From: Sulfitobacter sp. SK011
GTDB taxonomy: Bacteria; Pseudomonadota; Alphaproteobacteria; Rhodobacterales; Rhodobacteraceae
NCBI RefSeq assembly: GCF_003352065.1
Contig: NZ_CP025803.1
Coordinates: forward strand, 930,001 to 994,000
Direction of reading: 5' to 3'
DNA length: 64,000 bases
The notes under the pieces were generated by a model, which saw only the letters and a program-made list of their open reading frames with translations, did not search any database and had not been told where the DNA came from. Below, in pieces: positions 37,146 to 44,563 of this stretch. How positions within the stretch are numbered: position 1 is the stretch's first letter; every line of letters begins with the position of its first letter. A program made the position numbers and the translations under genes.

Positions 37146-37383
37146 CTAAATCAAAGACTTAAAGGATGGGTAGATTTCTTAGGCTCGCAGTAGGCTCTGA
37201 AATTCACTATCTTACGCGCTTCCAATTCATGACCTGCTTTAAACATCAGTTCGGTTAGTAGATCCTATTCTGAATGGAAAACAGGCTACTCGCCAAATTG
37301 GTAGTGGGCTGCTAGCCTCCTCCTGCCTGGGTATTGTCGTAACCTTGGGCATCGCGATGCTCTTCAGAGATGGAGAGATCGTG

Positions 37384-37569
37384 ATGAGGATACTTTCAAA
37401 ACCCCAACTGAAGGAGTTGGTTCTATATTCACCGCAACATGTCGCACGTCTGGAAAAGGCAGGCCTATTCCCCAAGCGGGTACAGTTGGGCCCGAACAGA
37501 GTGGGATGGGTCGAGGATGAAGTGCTGGACTGGCTTCAAATACGGATGGAGGGTCGCGAGGAGGCCTGA
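37384..37569 (+). CDS. AlpA-like HTH regulator
   Basis: A 61-residue protein with a single winged-helix region: LSKPQLKELVLYSPQHVARLEKAG and the wing FPKRVQLGPNRVGWVEDEVLDWL, as in AlpA/prophage CP4-57 regulators that activate excision genes. Start at ATG 37384 after GAGAGA; the frame opens at 37345. It is the first gene after the tRNA-Phe and belongs to the mobile region. Confidence 0.8.
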   Translation: MRILSKPQLKELVLYSPQHVARLEKAGLFPKRVQLGPNRVGWVEDEVLDWLQIRMEGREEA

Positions 37570-37642
37570 CCGACACTCCTCATGTAGGAGTATGGGTGGC
37601 CGGAGGTGCACACTTCGGTCACCCGTTTTTTGTCCGACAGGT

Positions 37643-38566
37643 TCAGCCGGTCTTCAGACCTGATCGGGACAACAGCACTGGTGCGCTTTGGCATCTGGCC
37701 CAATTGTTCCCATAACAGGAACTGATCGTGGTTTGAGCGGCTCTGTCATTTGGCATCACTTGCGTGCAGATTAGGTTTTTGGCCGGGCCGCCAAACTGGC
37801 CAACCACGTCCAGAAACCGCTGTTCATTGCTGCGTCGCGAGAACACCCATAGGATCAATGTCGTCGCCTTGAGACCATAGGTGGTGCGGTGAAGGTTCTG
37901 TTCGATCACATGTCGGTACAACTCAATCGATGAGGCATAGCTTTTGCGCGCCGCACTTGATGTTTTGGGTTCTGTTCCGCGATCTACCTCCAACATGAAG
38001 GCGCGATATCTACCGCCGTAATCCAGGGCAAAAAGCTGATCCGGGATTAGTTTGCTGTTGCCAATCGGAATGGCGAGGGAAGCTTGCTTGATGGCAAGGA
38101 TTTCATGGGCTGGGATATACCGCACGTCGTCCCGCGCTGCGGCGATCTCAATAGCACTGGTCACGCTGGAAACGGCAGCCCCATGGCCCCAGTGCCCTGT
38201 TGGCCGCACGGCGGGCTCTGCCCTGCCAAGGTCAATGAGATGGGTGTGCGCCTGTTTGGTCAGGTCATAGATGTAGGGGTTGAAGTCGGCGTATTCGGTG
38301 AACCGCTGTTGACGCGGTAGCATCAAAAATCCACCGGCCCGCAGTTTCTGCAATTGCCGCAGGCTCGTATCCTTACAGCGATGCGTGTCTTCGGTGAGTG
38401 CATGTAGATGCGCAGAGTTTAGCGGTCCGTGACGCTCAATATGCTTGAGCCAGCGGATTTCACGCGACGTGGGGCGCACATCAGCCAATGGCGCGATGTG
38501 ATGGAATGTTGCGCGCCCCAGGCTATCAGTTTGTTTCTTGTGCTGCAGTAAATTTGTGTGGCTCAT
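37643..38566 (-). CDS. Replication-relaxation family protein
   Basis: A 307-residue protein with an N-terminal winged-helix (TSREIRWLKHIERHGPLNSAHLHAL) and a C-terminal restriction-fold-like domain (PDQLFALDYGGRYRAFMLEVDRGTEP, with D and ExD-type acids). This matches the Replic_Relax family found on mobilizable and conjugative elements next to coupling ATPases. Only 19 nt separate it from the downstream end of the coupling ATPase gene, both leftward, so they are one transcription unit. Confidence 0.7.
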   Translation of the reverse strand: MSHTNLLQHKKQTDSLGRATFHHIAPLADVRPTSREIRWLKHIERHGPLNSAHLHALTEDTHRCKDTSLRQLQKLRAGGFLMLPRQQRFTEYADFNPYIYDLTKQAHTHLIDLGRAEPAVRPTGHWGHGAAVSSVTSAIEIAAARDDVRYIPAHEILAIKQASLAIPIGNSKLIPDQLFALDYGGRYRAFMLEVDRGTEPKTSSAARKSYASSIELYRHVIEQNLHRTTYGLKATTLILWVFSRRSNEQRFLDVVGQFGGPAKNLICTQVMPNDRAAQTTISSCYGNNWARCQSAPVLLSRSGLKTG

Positions 38567-38585
38567 TGCTCCAGACTAGGCTGGC

Positions 38586-40661
38586 TCAAAGCTCTGGCGA
38601 AGGATTCGCGGGATCGTCGGGTTCGTTTTCTTCGGATGGATTCGGCCGCGTCTCATCCGATGTTCTGCTGTCTTCAGCCTTGTTCTGCCATGGTTCCGCA
38701 TAGGCGTTGCGACTGTGTTCCCGAATTGCATCAATCTCGTCTTTTGTGGCGCGCTCCCGATTTTCCATAACAAAGAATGGAACGCTGATGGGCACGGCGC
38801 GGTCGGTTAATCCCCGCACAAAGGTGGCAAAAGTGCCCTTGGGCTGGCGCTGGATCAGATCGGCATCACACGACATTTGCCCCGCCAAGGCGCGCGCATC
38901 ACGGGCTGAGACACCTCCGGCGAGTTTGATTGACGTGTTGGCTTCAAATGCTTCTTGCAGCCCGTTGCTGAGCTGGCCCAGATACTGGTGCGCCATGATC
39001 ATCCCGACGCGGTATTTGCGCGCCTGACTGAGGATGATGCCAATGTTCTGGTCGAAGTAATCATGCGCCTCATCGATGTAGATTATGGCAGGCAGGCGAT
39101 CGCGCGCGGGCAGCGTGGCACGCTCTTGGGCGGCCTGAGTGATCAGAGCAATGAAGAAGCGGCCGAAGATCTCGGTGCCCTGTTCTTTTAATAGTGATTT
39201 TGAGGTGTTGATCAGGATCAGCTTGCCTGCGTTCAATTCAGTGAACATGTCGAACTTCGACTGCGGGTTGGTAAACATCCGCTCGAAGGTCTGATTTTCC
39301 AGCACGCCATAGAGACGCCGCAGCACTTGCGTTTTGGTGTTGGTGAATTCCTTGCTGTCGAACTCGGTTTCAAAGAATCGGCGCGGCGTGCCTTCCAGCT
39401 TGGCAATGTGATCGCGGTACTTTTCCGTGCCGCCGGGTTCCATCAGCTCGCGTAAGGTGTGGATCGTCGCGTCAGGAATATGAAACATCAGGCGCGTAAC
39501 ATAGCGAAAGACCACGGATTGCTTGGCGGTCATGCCCGCTGACAGCAGCGATCCCAGAACAAAGTCATAAAGCTCAATGATGGAATTGGTCAGCCGCTCA
39601 CGTTCGAGGGCGTTGTAGTTTTCAAGGCGACCCTGGCCAACGGAGAACAGGTTGAGGCTGACCGGAAAGGCGATGTCTTCTGGATCAATCAGAACAATCC
39701 GTTCGGGTGGCAGGGTTTTCGCCTTCAGGATTGTATTGATCAGATCGCCCTGGCTGTCGATCACCACGACCGATTTGTCACCCCGCACCACATCTTCCAG
39801 ATCGTTCGCCAGGAAGTATTGCAGGGTCTGGGTTTTGCCGTGACCCGATCCAGCCACAATGTGCATGTGTTCAAACCGGCTGTTTTCCGGGATCTCAAAT
39901 GGGGTTCTGAGTCGGAACAATTCTTTCAAATGAGTGCCTGCCAGATAGGTCTCCACAACATCATCGCCCTTATAGTCGCTCGGGAAGATCGGCTGGGTGC
40001 GATTGGTCCGACTGAGATTAGCGTCAATCCGGTCCCGTAAGCGCTTGAAGTGGTTGTAGTCAGTGTCAGCAAAAAACGGTGCGATGACATTCTGTACCGC
40101 CTGCCCCAGTGGGTGCACAAACTGGGTCACATCGACCAGCACGTCGCCCTCAATCGGCGGCACGGCCTGTGCAATGGTGCCCAGGCTGTCCGAGATGACA
40201 TCTAGTGCAGTCAAAACCATGACCCGGTCGCTGCGGGCCTGCCCGGATCGCGCCAGCATGTCGCGATACCGCGCGCCCTCAACGGTGTTGCAGAGTGCAG
40301 GCATTGGTGGGATTTCTGGACTCAAACCTTCGTCATTGAGCAAGGCGCGCCCGATCTCCAGCAATTGGATCTTGAGAGCCTCTGGCGTGTCTGGCGGCCA
40401 GTGATGCGACAGGGCGGCATCGATCTCAGCGTCGCTCAGGCGCACCTGTCCGCTCAGCGCGTGGTTGTAGAGAATTTCCGTTTCCTCGCGGGCCAGACGC
40501 TCCAGACGTCGTGGGCTTTCTTTGTAGAGCCGATAGAAAACATAGGCCGGAATGCCGACCAGCAGAACCGGCGTAAGGAAAGCCGCCAGGGCGAGGATGC
40601 CGGAGATAATAAAGAAGGACAGGATTAACCCATTGAAGTTATCCGAGTTTGAACCTGCCAT
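38586..40661 (-). CDS. VirD4/HerA-like coupling ATPase
   Basis: A 691-residue protein with two N-terminal membrane segments (about residues 10-50), then a RecA-like motor: Walker A VAGSGHGKTQTLQYF at about 275, Walker B PAIIYIDEAHDYFD at about 535, and TraM-recognition-like IIMAHQYLGQL. Such proteins feed DNA (or relaxase-DNA) into a type IV transport channel or pump DNA at the membrane. The neighbouring replication-relaxation gene supports mobilization; no type IV channel genes are in the window. ATG overlaps the stop of a preceding broken gene. Confidence 0.82.
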   Translation of the reverse strand: MAGSNSDNFNGLILSFFIISGILALAAFLTPVLLVGIPAYVFYRLYKESPRRLERLAREETEILYNHALSGQVRLSDAEIDAALSHHWPPDTPEALKIQLLEIGRALLNDEGLSPEIPPMPALCNTVEGARYRDMLARSGQARSDRVMVLTALDVISDSLGTIAQAVPPIEGDVLVDVTQFVHPLGQAVQNVIAPFFADTDYNHFKRLRDRIDANLSRTNRTQPIFPSDYKGDDVVETYLAGTHLKELFRLRTPFEIPENSRFEHMHIVAGSGHGKTQTLQYFLANDLEDVVRGDKSVVVIDSQGDLINTILKAKTLPPERIVLIDPEDIAFPVSLNLFSVGQGRLENYNALERERLTNSIIELYDFVLGSLLSAGMTAKQSVVFRYVTRLMFHIPDATIHTLRELMEPGGTEKYRDHIAKLEGTPRRFFETEFDSKEFTNTKTQVLRRLYGVLENQTFERMFTNPQSKFDMFTELNAGKLILINTSKSLLKEQGTEIFGRFFIALITQAAQERATLPARDRLPAIIYIDEAHDYFDQNIGIILSQARKYRVGMIMAHQYLGQLSNGLQEAFEANTSIKLAGGVSARDARALAGQMSCDADLIQRQPKGTFATFVRGLTDRAVPISVPFFVMENRERATKDEIDAIREHSRNAYAEPWQNKAEDSRTSDETRPNPSEENEPDDPANPSPEL

Positions 40662-40911
40662 CAGATTTCCACGACTGTGCGCGTGCCGGTCTCGGCATTG
40701 TCATCCAGCCAGGTTTTCATTTGCGCCATCACCGCCAAAAGGTTTTCTTCATATATCTTGGATTTTGAGGGCGTTGCGCAGAGGAAACGATCAATCCGCC
40801 CATCCATCAGATGTTCGACACGCAGCTCGAACTTCTAATCGCGCGCATCGTTTTTGGCATCCGCTGGACGGCGATCCACCAGTTTGGTTTTGTGTCCGTC
40901 TTCATATAAAA
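40661..40911 (-). pseudogene. Broken gene upstream of the coupling ATPase, cut by the IS3 element
   Basis: Reading leftwards from the IS edge, one coherent frame gives YEDGHKTKLVDRRPADAK, then an in-frame TAG at 40835-40837, and continues KFELRVEHLMDGRIDR and LAVMAQMKTWLDDNAETG to a TGA that overlaps the coupling ATPase start (TGATG). A 48-codon piece after an internal ATG (40807) could still be translated. The coding character on both sides of the TAG shows an older, longer gene whose 5' end was lost at the IS boundary. Product unknown. Confidence 0.55.
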
Positions 40912-40965
40912 TGGAACATCAGAGCGGCTTGAGCATTGGAGGCTCTGGCTCGTTTGTGTGATTGA

Positions 40966-41946
40966 TTATGCTGCTTGTTTTTGATGTTGCAAGCGACGTT
41001 GTTGGATTGTCTGTTTCTTGATCTTCTTCCTTTCCCTGAGAATGGCTTTGTCGCGACCGAAGTAGACGTCTGCGGGTGTGACGTTGTTCAGGCTCTCGTG
41101 GTAACGCTGGTTGTTGTAGTATTCGACGAAGGCCCCGATTTGGCGTTCGAGATCACCGGGTAGGTAGTAGTTCTCCAGCAGAACCCTGTTCTTCATGGTC
41201 TGGTGCCAGCGTTCGATCTTGCCTTGGGTCTGCGGGTGGAATGGCGCGCCGCGGACATGCGTCATTTTTTGATCCTCCAACCACTTGGTCAGATCGCCTG
41301 AGATGTAGCATGAGCCGTTGTCGCTAAGCAGACGTGGCTTGTGCCGCACAACAGCCTGGTCGCAGCCTGATGCTGTCAGAGCCAGTTCAATCGTGTCTGT
41401 CACATCTTCGGCCCGCATATTTGTGCAGAGCTTCCAGGCGATGATGTAGCGGCTGTAATCGTCCAGGATCGTGCTGAGATAATACCAACCCCAGCCAATG
41501 ATCTTGAAGTAGGTGAAGTCGGTCTGCCACATCTCGTTGATGGCCGTTGTCTTATCTTTGAACTCATCGGCCGCTTTGATCACCACGTAATCCGGTGCGG
41601 TGATGAGATCAGCAGCTTTGAGAATGCGATAAGCTGACGATTCAGATATAAAATACCGCTTCTCATCCGTGTATTTGACGGCCAGTTCCCGGGTGGTCAG
41701 CTCTTCATGTTCCAGCGCAAACTCAATCAGGTCGCCACGGCGGGCATCCGGGATGCGGTTCCAGACCGATCTTGGGCGTGGAGATCTGTCAGCCAGTCCA
41801 TCCAGGCCGCCGTCGACATAGAGATCGTACCATCGATAGAATGTCGTGCGTGGGATGCCCAGCATGTCGAGGGTCTGCTTGACTGGCAGATGCGATCCCT
41901 CAACGGTGCGGATGATCTCCAGTTTCTCAGACGCAGGGTATCTCAT
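40966..41946 (-). CDS. IS3-family transposase OrfB
   Basis: A 326-residue rve-type integrase-core transposase. After an HTH (LDMLGIPRTTFYRWYD) comes the DDE core: first D in WQTDFTYFKIIGWGWYYL, second D in LLSDNGSCYIS, and E in HPQTQGKIERWHQTMKNR. The tail is lysine/glutamine rich. It starts at an ATG that overlaps the orfA stop by 4 nt (ATGA), so expression may be by coupling instead of the programmed frameshift usual in IS3. It looks intact. Confidence 0.9.
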   Translation of the reverse strand: MRYPASEKLEIIRTVEGSHLPVKQTLDMLGIPRTTFYRWYDLYVDGGLDGLADRSPRPRSVWNRIPDARRGDLIEFALEHEELTTRELAVKYTDEKRYFISESSAYRILKAADLITAPDYVVIKAADEFKDKTTAINEMWQTDFTYFKIIGWGWYYLSTILDDYSRYIIAWKLCTNMRAEDVTDTIELALTASGCDQAVVRHKPRLLSDNGSCYISGDLTKWLEDQKMTHVRGAPFHPQTQGKIERWHQTMKNRVLLENYYLPGDLERQIGAFVEYYNNQRYHESLNNVTPADVYFGRDKAILRERKKIKKQTIQQRRLQHQKQAA

Positions 41947-42317
41947 TCCTCGAACTCCCCAGCCCCTGTCATGCTTTTTTTGAGCAGACGGTTCTCAAGG
42001 GTCAGATCGGCAACGCATTCTTTCAGGGCCAAGGACTCAGAACGCAAATCCTTTACCTCAGGCGATGTGGCCTGCCGTGCCGTGTCGCCAGATAACCGGC
42101 GCTTGCCAGCTTCGAGAAATTCCTTCGACCAGCTGTAATAAAGGCTCTCAGCGATACCTTCGCGGCGACACAGCACCGAGATGCTTTCCTCGCCGCGCAA
42201 GCCTGCCAATACAATGCGGATCTTCTCTTCAGCTGAATATGTCTGCCGGGTCTTACGGCGGATGTTCTTAACTACCTTGTCGGCAGCGTCTTTGGACGTC
42301 TGGGCTTTCTTCGTCAT
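41943..42317 (-). CDS. IS3-family transposase OrfA
   Basis: A 124-residue DNA-binding protein: RQTYSAEEKIRIVLAGLRG and the HTH SISVLCRREGIAESLYYSW, then a leucine-zipper-like coiled coil (LRSESLALKECVADLTLENRLLKK broken over heptads). Paired with OrfB by a 4-nt overlap. A decayed relative is found near 62391-62628. Confidence 0.88.
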   Translation of the reverse strand: MTKKAQTSKDAADKVVKNIRRKTRQTYSAEEKIRIVLAGLRGEESISVLCRREGIAESLYYSWSKEFLEAGKRRLSGDTARQATSPEVKDLRSESLALKECVADLTLENRLLKKSMTGAGEFEE

Positions 42318-42395
42318 CTCGATCTCCTAATCGATAAGATGAACCAGAAATCCTCCCTTATTCAAACCCTCAAATCTGTCCCGCGGGTGCTGACG

Positions 42396-42989
42396 TCAGA
42401 CAACCTCAGGCCAATCGGAGATCTGATCCTTCAACCGGTTCCAAGTCTTGATGGCATTGGCAACCACATGCTCAGGCCGGGTGACGAAGCTCTCCTCGAT
42501 CAGGGTCTTAAGCAGGTCCAGGGGATGTTGATCCGTTACCTGTTGCGGCTCCACCGACAGTGCCGAGCAGAATTGCGCCAACTGGGTCAGTTTCCAAAGA
42601 TCATGCTTGTACTCGATCCGACCGAGCAGGTCCGACCAATCCTGGCTGACCGGGGCAAGCCAGTCCGAGCGTTTGCGGGAGCAGCCGGTCAGTTCAAGCG
42701 CCTTCAAGGCATCACTCTTAATGTTGGCCAGGCGCTTCTTGGTGATGTTGTGCTGTGCCGGGACAATCTTGCGCACCCGAATACAAATCCAGTTGATGTT
42801 TGCCGGGATTTCAGCAGGCGAGCGACCGATCATGCGTGCCAGAGAATTGAGCGCCGACTTCAGATCCCTGCGCTTTGTCGGAGGCAGATCTTCCATGTCC
42901 GAGAGCTCTGTGATCACACTATCTAGCATGCGCGTTTCGGCCGAAATAAACGGGCTGACATTAGACTTTTGCGGCTTCTCTTCGGTCAT
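42396..42989 (-). pseudogene. Tyrosine-type integrase, N-terminal fragment only
   Basis: A 197-residue frame starting MTEEKPQKSN (ATG 42989, AGGAG Shine-Dalgarno). It has the N-terminal SAM-like/core-binding features of a family of alphaproteobacterial site-specific integrases: SPAEIPANINWICIRVRKI, ITKKRLANIKSDALKALEL, LTQLAQFCSALSVEPQQVTD, and VANAIKTWNRLKDQISDWP. In intact relatives a catalytic domain with R-H-R-Y follows; here the frame stops right after WPEVV, beside the IS3 edge. The catalytic part is missing from the window, so the element cannot excise by itself. Confidence 0.65.
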
Positions 42990-43155
42990 CGGGTGGCACT
43001 CCTCATGTAAAGGGCTGACCTCGGGTGGCCACGGGTGGACACCAGGGTATATTCGGGAAAGCGTAGCATAATAATCAGGTGCTGATTGTGCGGGAACGGT
43101 ATCCCGACACCCGCGTAACCCATTGAAAATAATGGACATGAGTGGACAGCGCTGG

Positions 43156-43350
43156 TCACCGGCACATCCGGTCCAGAACGAAGGTTCTGAGGTCGCGCGG
43201 TAAGATGCGCAATTGATTTCCAAGGCGTGCGGCGGGCAGATCGCCGGCTTTAATCCAGCGGCGTACTGTCTTCTCTGAGACACGACAGGTCTCCGCGACA
43301 TCAGTGATGTCGAGCATCGGTTCAGCCATATGTTTGGACTTACTTGCCAT
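43156..43350 (-). CDS. Excisionase-like HTH protein
   Basis: A 64-residue MerR/Xis-type DNA-binding protein: LDITDVAETCRVSEKTVRRW and KAGDLPAARLGNQLRI form the helix-turn-helix plus wing. Start ATG at 43350 lies within the end of the upstream small gene. It is on the same strand and upstream of the integrase fragment, so it was probably the directionality factor. Confidence 0.8.
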   Translation of the reverse strand: MASKSKHMAEPMLDITDVAETCRVSEKTVRRWIKAGDLPAARLGNQLRILPRDLRTFVLDRMCR

Positions 43351-43516
43351 GATCTTTCCCTTCGCCTGGAAGAGAAGGGCCATGCGCCTGGTCTTCCGTT
43401 TGGGGAGTGGCCGCCAAGGCCTCACGGGCAGCGGCACGGGCCAACATCCGCACCAATGCGCGCAGCGTTTCATCTGCGCGATCCGTGCTTTCTTGATGTG
43501 AAACGTTCCGGCGCAT
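43340..43516 (-). CDS. Small island protein overlapping the excisionase gene
   Basis: A 58-residue frame (MRRNVSHQESTDRADETLRA, then LVRMLARAAAREALAA) with start ATG 43514-43516 and stop TAA 43340-43342, overlapping the excisionase start by 11 nt. The ADETLRALVRMLARAAAREA helix is like small proteins often found directly before excisionase genes of alphaproteobacterial integrative elements. No function is known. The coupling to the next gene supports it being real. Confidence 0.55.
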   Translation of the reverse strand: MRRNVSHQESTDRADETLRALVRMLARAAAREALAATPQTEDQAHGPSLPGEGKDHGK

Positions 43517-43555
43517 CGGCCACTCCTGTCCTGTATTGAGGACAATTAGTCAGCA

Positions 43556-43623
43556 GCCAGGGTGGCCAGTCAGCCAGTGATTGGCCAGCCAAGCGGATCA
43601 GCCAGTTGGCCGGTTACGGCCAG
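43556..43623. repeat. Cluster of GCCAG repeats
   Basis: Six GCCAG copies (43556, 43565, 43573, 43584, 43601, 43619) in 68 bases, with irregular spacing of 8-18 nt, between the excisionase unit promoter region and the 3' end of the next leftward gene. Could be integrase/Xis arm-type sites or iterons, but chance in GC-rich DNA is possible. Confidence 0.4.
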
Positions 43624-44198
43624 GTCTTGATTTTGTTTTGGATTGTGCTGCGGCTCGGGGGCTCTTTGTTGAAGCGCTCTGCGCATTCTATCTGCAGGTC
43701 TTCAATTTTTTTGTTCATGCTCATTGTAGGCTGACGATCGACTATCGCTTCGTATATCGTTTTAATCTCTGCCCAGTCGAACTTAGTCCGCAGACTAACC
43801 TCGCCGATATCGTGCCAAAGCTTCTTCATGTCAGCGCTAAGTACCCGCACCGCACTCCAAGGTTGATTGCTAGGCTGGCCTGAAAAGCCGACAAGAGGAG
43901 GCCGTATCACAAGGTCGGTCCACTCGGCCGCGGGGATCTCTTCTAGGCTCTCCGGTGTATGGCGACGGTATCCGGATGACTTTATGAGACCCTGCTCCAA
44001 CGCGCGTCTCAATTCCTCAACAGAGCCGAGCCGTTTACGTCCCTTGGGCCACATCGACGGATACATTCCGAGCGCCATATAGGCGTTCCGATCAGCCACA
44101 CTGAAATCGTTCACCAACTGCTTCTCTCGGTACTCAACCCAAGCGCAAGCCTGGGCCAAGTTCCAGTATTTGTCGTCGAACGGATGAAGAGGGCTCAT
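43614..44198 (-). CDS. Hypothetical island protein
   Basis: A 194-residue soluble protein with no signal peptide. N-terminus FDDKYWNLAQACAWVEYREK; middle KGRKRLGSVEELRRALEQGL; C-terminus has IEDLQIECAERFNKEPPSRS and STIQNKIKTWP, which looks like a helical DNA-binding or wHTH tail (similar endings occur in phage/island proteins with a 'WLPLGQALAWV..' start). I do not assign a function. It lies on the same strand as the excisionase/integrase group. Confidence 0.6.
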   Translation of the reverse strand: MSPLHPFDDKYWNLAQACAWVEYREKQLVNDFSVADRNAYMALGMYPSMWPKGRKRLGSVEELRRALEQGLIKSSGYRRHTPESLEEIPAAEWTDLVIRPPLVGFSGQPSNQPWSAVRVLSADMKKLWHDIGEVSLRTKFDWAEIKTIYEAIVDRQPTMSMNKKIEDLQIECAERFNKEPPSRSTIQNKIKTWP

Positions 44199-44563
44199 CC
44201 TTACAGCTTAAGAAAATTGATTGACCAAGTGCAAGCTGTAGCATGTAATTGTGTTGTTTGGTGCCAGCGCCTGAGTGCGAAGTGGCATGTCTACAATTCA
44301 TCGATTTGCGAGATTCTTACGTGATAGAAATCTCGAAGTATCATTGATACGATCTTGGTCAACCGCCTCACCAATTTCTATCTCGTGGAGTTGTTGTTCG
44401 ACTGTGGCCATAATCCACGACGGCGTCATTCATCTTTAGGTGGCAAAAGCCCCTTGGCCTTCGACCGAAAGGCTGCCTAAATGAGTTGAGTGACCGGAAC
44501 GTAAGCGTGATAAGACCAACTCTGAGCGCACACGTCATATCTTTCATTAAGCCATTAGCGTCT
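44199..44563. other. Gap between island end and first caspase gene, with one possible small ORF
   Basis: This 365-bp, AT-richer stretch has no clear large gene. A 43-codon leftward frame (ATG 44429 to TGA 44298; MTPSWIMATVEQQLHEIEIG onward) has a helical, charged composition but no recognised motif and no clear Shine-Dalgarno. It might be a decayed gene end or a small protein. Confidence 0.25.

Larger units (their letters stand above)
40912..42384 (-). mobile_element. IS3-family insertion sequence
   Basis: Two overlapping leftward genes (orfA, orfB) are bounded by imperfect inverted ends: left GGAACA..GAGCGGCTTGAG..GGAGG (from 40912) and, on the other strand, GGGACA..GAGGGTTTGAA..GGAGG (inward from 42384). 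The right limit may lie up to about 42400. No target duplication is visible beside either end. Both flanking genes are truncated at the element, so a deletion may have accompanied it. Confidence 0.7.
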
